Origin: Sinonovacula constricta
Lineage: Eukaryota > Mollusca > Bivalvia > Cardiida > Solecurtidae
Reading direction: 5' to 3'
Assembly (NCBI GenBank): GCA_007844125.1
Contig: CM017567.1
Coordinates: 8,786,712-8,850,711 of the forward strand
DNA length: 64,000 nucleotides
Made by a program: the position numbers and the translations under genes. Below are positions 58,465 through 64,000 of the stretch, one piece after another. The stretch's first letter is position 1. Every line of letters starts with the position of its first letter. The notes under the pieces are model-generated. The model saw only the letters and a list, made by a program, of their open reading frames with translations, searched no databases and was not told where the DNA came from.

Positions 58465-61400
58465 TGGACCCGACTGATTTGCCAAGAACGCTTCATGATG
58501 TCGTACCCATAAAGAAATTAAAAAAATATTTCTCTTGCATAAAGTTTCATTAACATTTCTTCGAAAACGTAGCAAATAACTTTGATGTATGACCATTCAA
58601 TTTTATTATAGTAATGTTTTTACATTGTTAGAATGACAACTTGATAAATTTTAGTTTTAGAGCTGTAACTACAGTTTGAAAAACTTGTTACTCACACAGT
58701 TTGCCTCATCTATTGTTAGATTTTAATAGTGTATGTAAAATGACCCAAACATGGAAATAGGTTATGTGCAAATTTTAACTGTTGTTTTAGCAAAAGATAA
58801 TACATTACTAAGTTACATAAAAACATTCACATCTACGAACTTTTACCAAAGAAAGCTGCATCAACATTACTTTGTCCATAAATGCCAGATCATCTTCCAG
58901 CTTAGAAAAGGGCAGTATGAATGAAAATATCGAAAAGACGATAAACAAACCTTTTCCTCAGCCTATCTGAAAAAGCCTGAAACAGAAACAGAAACTGAAA
59001 ACTACCATGACAACAGAACCGGTAAATTATACAAGAAATATTTTTTATTAAAAATGTGTATCTCTTGACAATATCTGTTTTAAGCACAATATTTAACAAC
59101 ATTATACATTTTGATTCATAGGCTCAATTGTATATAACATAAAAAGCAAAAAGTTAATTCCGATAAAAGTTTATTCTGATAAATTGGGTTGTTCCTACCC
59201 TCTTTCATGTTGAGCTCATATACATCCACTTTATTGCCTTTTCCTATCTTTTCAGACACTTTTTGAGAAATGTAAATTAAAATAAAAGGTAACAGGTAAC
59301 ATCTGTGAGCGAGCAGTTTTACTTTCTAACTAGTAACTCGTCATTGCAATGGGAATTAACTGTGTTACAGAAAAAAGGCGTAAGGGCTGTTTTCTACTTT
59401 AGATTTCTTTCTTACATTTCGTGCACATAAATCAGCATTTGCTCAAGATTATTATCATTTTAATTTTTTTTTATTGTTTCTTTTCTCGATGAAATAAACA
59501 GTAAACGAAAATAACCAATACACAAGAGGTTGGAAATTTCTGCTGAAACTAAGTAACAATATGTGTAAAACATTTTATGACATAATGTGTGTTAATACTC
59601 CAAAAGTCAGGTCTTTATCAACTTTCGGTAAGCAAAGCCTTTGACCTTTGATTTTTGTGTGAAACACTTTCATTAATTCATTAAGTGCTTACACGCTATC
59701 GCCCCCACAGTCGGCCGGCCGGTCATAAATTTTTCTTGACTATAATTATTGAGAAATGGCCTGATCACAAACATTTTGTAGACCTTGTAGAGATAATCAC
59801 GGGTATCTCAAGCCCTCAGACTATCATATACTTAGTGCCTGAGCAGTAATTAAGGCCACTCGCACCACACCCCCCCACCCTGATACAAGTCAGACCCCTG
59901 AGGCCATCTGGCACGTCTACAACATCTGCTGTGTGTATTGCAGTCGCTGTCCACTGTCCCACTAACGAGTTTTATCGGCACTCCCTGGGGTGAGACACAC
60001 GTTATTAGCCGAGGTGTTCCGATTGTTTGTCACCTTGCATCCCAGGCAAGGTACACGGTAGACTTATAGTTTACAGGTATTTAATAATCAAGCAAAATAA
60101 AAAACCTAAACTATGGCAATAGTTCTACTATTTGTAGGACAAAATACCTCCCAGAAAAAAAATCCTGTTCATTTAGCATTTCAGCAAAATCAAAATTTTA
60201 ACAAAAACATAAAACAAAACAACAACAACAACAACAAAACAGACAAAATCACTCCCGTTAATTAATTACTGTAAATTTATCTTGAAAGCGGAATTTTATC
60301 AGAAAAAATCCAAAGTTATTGTCAATGTATTTACGAGATTTTGCGAACCAAAAAAACCCAAAACACTAGTGCAAAATGTGGAAATTTTACAGGAAGAGTT
60401 TTATTCGCATTGGAAACATAACGTAAGGGTATTTGTCTGCTCTAACTTAAATGAACAGGAAGAATTGTGTTACCTAAAGATTTTGTCCCTTCTCCATTTT
60501 TAGCAATAACCCAGGGTTAAAGAATTATGTGTCAAGTTGCAAAAATGAGAAAGGGCAAGATATATTGCTAAGTTGAAAGTAATTTTTATAAGTTATTGGT
60601 CTGTGACTGAAGGAAGCAACATGTGTAGCAAAAGTACTTAAAGGTGGTATTCGACATTTGGACCAAACATATTTTCATTAAAGATCATTTTAAACCATTG
60701 ATACCAGAACAGATCTCGAAAAGTGCTGTTAATTGATGCCCTCCCTACACCTGTCTGAAAAGTGAACCATAACGACATTATCGTCGTTTTAAACATGCAT
60801 GTCCTATCTGATCCACGCTGCACAGTAAGCTATTTTTAAACTACGAAAACCACGCGACAACTTATGTTTTAGCTCATCCACAGCATCCGCTGTGACGTCG
60901 ATGTCTGTCGTTAGCAGGAATCCCAATTGTTCTTATTTATAGATTTGAAAAGAATGAACTTTTAAGTGTTGGGTAACGAGTTTTACTGTCCTACAACTGA
61001 GGTACTTTTAAAAATCAAAAAGCTTAGACTGACGAATGATATTTTCAGAAATCATGTATTGATACCACAAACAGAGATAAGATGTGGTTACATATATTAG
61101 ACATAAACCAACTATCGGATACCACCTTTAACAAATTGTGCAATATTCGTTGGCGCTAAAAGATGTTGCTCTGTAATAATGATTTGTTATTGTTTTTCTA
61201 AAATCAAAATGAACAGTGTACTGGAACACGACGGTAGTTTGACGATGTGTGCACAATACAGATAGTTTATTTATGGTCCAACATCTTATAAAGCCTTCGC
61301 GGCAAACCAGCACTGATTTGTTTGTCACACCATTTATTGGAGGCTGCACTCGAAATTTTGGATTTTTTTATAAGATGAGTTTTACTTGTAACTTCCATAA

Positions 61401-63180
61401 ATAGTTAACATCGAAATTATGCACTACACGTCCAACAGAAATCTAAATACAGGCAATATTAATGCATATCCGTTAAGCACAATATCCGCCGATACTGCAA
61501 TAGTTGTTCGCTAAAAAAATCCGCTAAGATAGCAAGATTTAAAAAAAATACATTCTTCCTATTATATGCAAACGAAGATCGATGGGAAAACGGAGCAACA
61601 AATGTAATCTGCACTTTATGTTCCAACTCGAAGAGAAGTATGTGTATGCCTTTTTTTCGGCCTATTTTTAGGAAGACTTCGAACCAGCTTTCAACAAAAT
61701 GTTGCGAAAGGTTTATGTTTACGCATTTTCAGACTTTCAGAGTCATTTTAATAAAGTATTAAAAATTATTAACATTTTTTTCTGGACTCCCTAGACCGTA
61801 TGTCATATTCAGTCTTCGCCCCCCCCCCCCCCAGCTGAAAAGTTCTGGATCCGGGCCTGAGTTAGGGGCAGAATCTTTACCTGGTGGTTTCAACTTCCGA
61901 ACCGCTGCTCTCATATTCTTAGATTCAGTGAACGTTACTATGCATTATTTGTGAGTTTTGCCATTAACCCCATTATGTTAATTTATGCATGGTCGTTGTT
62001 TGAATGCATTATTTGTACATGCAGTAAAATGGAATGCATTATTTGTACATGCAGTAAAATGAAGAGACACATATTTTCATCTTGTCAATACAACTTCTTT
62101 AGCTAAACGTTTTCCTAAAAAAGAAATATGCCAATGTCTTGTAAAAAGTAGCAGATAATTTTGGAGACACATTTGACGAAGGGAAACACATATAATATTG
62201 CAAGTGGAAAGTTAATGTAACAAAATAAACAAAGATTATGTAAAGAGTGATAAAACAACAGTTACTGCCTCCGCTCGCCCCGCGCACTTGTTAAATTGAC
62301 GGGACTTACTTTAATTCTCACTTTCTGCATAGCTTTCCCCGAAACAAACAGTATTTATTTCTGCCTTGAAAACACTTACTAATAGGAAGAACACACAATG
62401 CATTTTCAAATGTTGACCGATCTTTTTACCTAACCCAAACATCTGACAAGCATGTACTCACCTTAATTCTCAACTTCTTCTGTTCCGCCATGTCTTAAAT
62501 ATTACAACAACAACACTATCATAGCCTGAACGCCAACACTAAAAATGTAATCATCTTTTAATTTAGCACATCACTCTCAGTCTGAATGTCTGTCTCAAAT
62601 ATTCCGAAATTGTTCATCCTCTTGCAGATGGGTTTGTAGTACTGATTAAAAATCATTGTAGTGAAAGCATTTCATGCAACTTGCGCATTTATGCTAATTT
62701 AACAACACGCTTAGCCAGCCATACCAAACCGATAGATCCACTCCACATCGTAGCTCACTTAAGTATCTGAGGAAGAATCAGAATACTTTTCTTACGTGTG
62801 ATTATTTTCTTATTAAGAAAAAATATTCACACGGAATAAAACAGGTATGCTGCTTTAAGGAAGATATTGATAGAATTTAATTTGAATTAGATTTTATCAT
62901 ATTTTAAATGATTGTGATAGCAAAATTGCATACAATAATAATATGTTGGTAATTAATGAAACTTTGAGAGACATTTTAAGATTTATGTGTGCATTTGCTT
63001 TTGGACTTTCAGCCGTCTATACATTCATAATAAATTATTGTGAATTCGCCTGAAATTATCTTCACAGGGGTCAATATTTAATTAAACACCACCGCACTTT
63101 TTCAAGAACAGAAAACCGATGTTGTACGAAACAAGTTCTTATTCATGTAACCTCTATATATGGCTTGTCTTATTGGCGTC
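58465..63180. other. 3' flank of gene E and intergenic DNA
   Basis: No canonical AATAAA close to the E stop codon; ATTAAA occurs near 58515. Beyond this lies AT-rich DNA with a GC-richer block at about 59695-60060 of unknown nature, a C15 run near 61820, and a two-copy 31-bp tandem repeat (TGAATGCATTATTTGTACAT) at about 62001-62061. No supported gene. Confidence 0.45.
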
Positions 63181-63570
63181 TGAATAAGAATATATAAAAC
63201 AAAGTCCTATGAGCATAGCAACATATACAAAAATTGAAAAGACACAGGACCAAGGTATTTACATGCGCGCCAAATGTAAAAGTGAGAACAAATCTGTGAT
63301 GAGTCATTTAACAATAAGAGCAAACCCGACAGATACCGCCTTGGAATGGTCAATCGGCAATATGGACCAACCGGGGTGCTAAAACCGGTTTCACAAAGCT
63401 TTAAGCTCGCACTACCTGGTGGGTTTCTCTAATGCAAGCAATGAAAAGAAAACCGATCCATTTGAGTAATTGTCCAAGCGCTGACGTTTTGTGTGACAAG
63501 TTATGACGAAAGTAGTGACGTCATTGTAAAATAATGTCCACATATTGTTTAGAAGAGAGGTATTAAAAGA
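63181..63570 (+). repeat. Dispersed repeat R, longest copy
   Basis: Covers both the 5' part (GAATAAGAATATATAAAACA, GACACAGGACCAAGGTATTT) and the 3' part (ATACCGCCTTGGAATGGTCA, GTCCAAGCGCTGACGTTTTG, AAGTAGTGACGTCATTG, CACATATTGTTTAGAAGAGA). It is the best reference for the family in this window. Confidence 0.75.
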
Positions 63571-64000
63571 CCTATAAAACGTTAAAAGCAAATGAAATGA
63601 AGTCTGATTGCTCGATATATAAAACGTGATGACAAAATATTTGTCACGAATGTTCGAAAATCACTTAAAACACACAAAGATAATTAATATGCAATAGAAG
63701 CTTTGCAGAACAAATATTCTTGATCATTGACATTGTTTATTGGTAAGATGAGATTATGTTAAGATGTATGTATAGTACTTACAAGCCATGGTATTTATTC
63801 TAAACAAATACTGTTCACCACAAGAACATTTCATCTCCTGTAGAACTGTAACACTACAAGTAATTTACTGCGTTAACGCATGCAGTATAAAGTAAGATTA
63901 CTGTAAATAAAGCCAACAACAAAACATTTGACCACATGCAATCGTTTAATACAAAAAATAAAATAAACACAGTAACTATTAATTTCGAAGAGGTATGAAC
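63571..64000. other. Window end, nothing recognised
   Basis: AT-rich sequence without supported features. Confidence 0.5.

Noticed and set aside
1..64000. CRISPR arrays, bacterial operons, phage or viral genes
   Set aside because: The tandem arrays have no unique spacers, introns are spliceosomal, and no prokaryotic or viral hallmark genes were seen apart from the cellular LINE reverse transcriptase.

Overview
This is AT-rich eukaryotic genomic DNA with multi-exon genes, GT-AG introns, tRNA-derived SINEs, a LINE, minisatellites and a large satellite array. The repeat style and compact secreted-protein genes suggest a marine invertebrate, most likely a mollusc (bivalve-like). That assignment is an inference; nothing here proves the species.

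Five genes can be assembled exon by exon, all encoding small secreted cysteine-rich proteins I cannot name with certainty. Subfamily 1 has three minus-strand paralogues (A, 834-5891; B, 8341-12995; C, 48814-52847). Each has six coding exons, a 4-codon first exon, a signal peptide, a helical pro-like segment, an aromatic cysteine-rich region and a conserved Cys-Cys-Cys C-terminus. Subfamily 2 has two plus-strand paralogues (D, 20882-25291; E, 54806-58464), each with five identified exons and an undetected first exon. The subfamilies share exon order, phase-2 introns, an N-terminal C-(N/P)-x-x-x-I-x-P-T motif and a YWVT(S)C motif at the same exon end, so I infer common ancestry. The C-terminal cysteine pattern loosely recalls secreted cystine-knot cytokines (IL-17-like or Spaetzle-like); this is only a hypothesis.

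The layout is a repeated module. B (minus) and D (plus) are divergent neighbours, as are C (minus) and E (plus). A stands alone at the left edge. The subfamily 1 promoters share a conserved block with an E-box about 110-125 bp upstream of the ATG. D and E share a different TATA-containing block.

Region by region: 1-6.1 kb gene A with an upstream minisatellite; 6.1-8.3 kb foldback and 5S-like repeat debris; 8.3-13.3 kb gene B and promoter; 13.3-15.4 kb quiet; 15.4-20.7 kb D promoter block, (AT)n tract and a ~4.35 kb satellite of 41-bp units; 20.9-25.4 kb gene D; 25.4-48.7 kb a 23-kb stretch without a supportable cellular gene, holding a dispersed repeat family, two SINEs and a 5'-truncated broken LINE flanked by ~80-bp target-site duplications; 48.8-53.1 kb gene C and promoter; 54.3-58.5 kb gene E; 58.5-64 kb AT-rich intergenic DNA with one more repeat copy.
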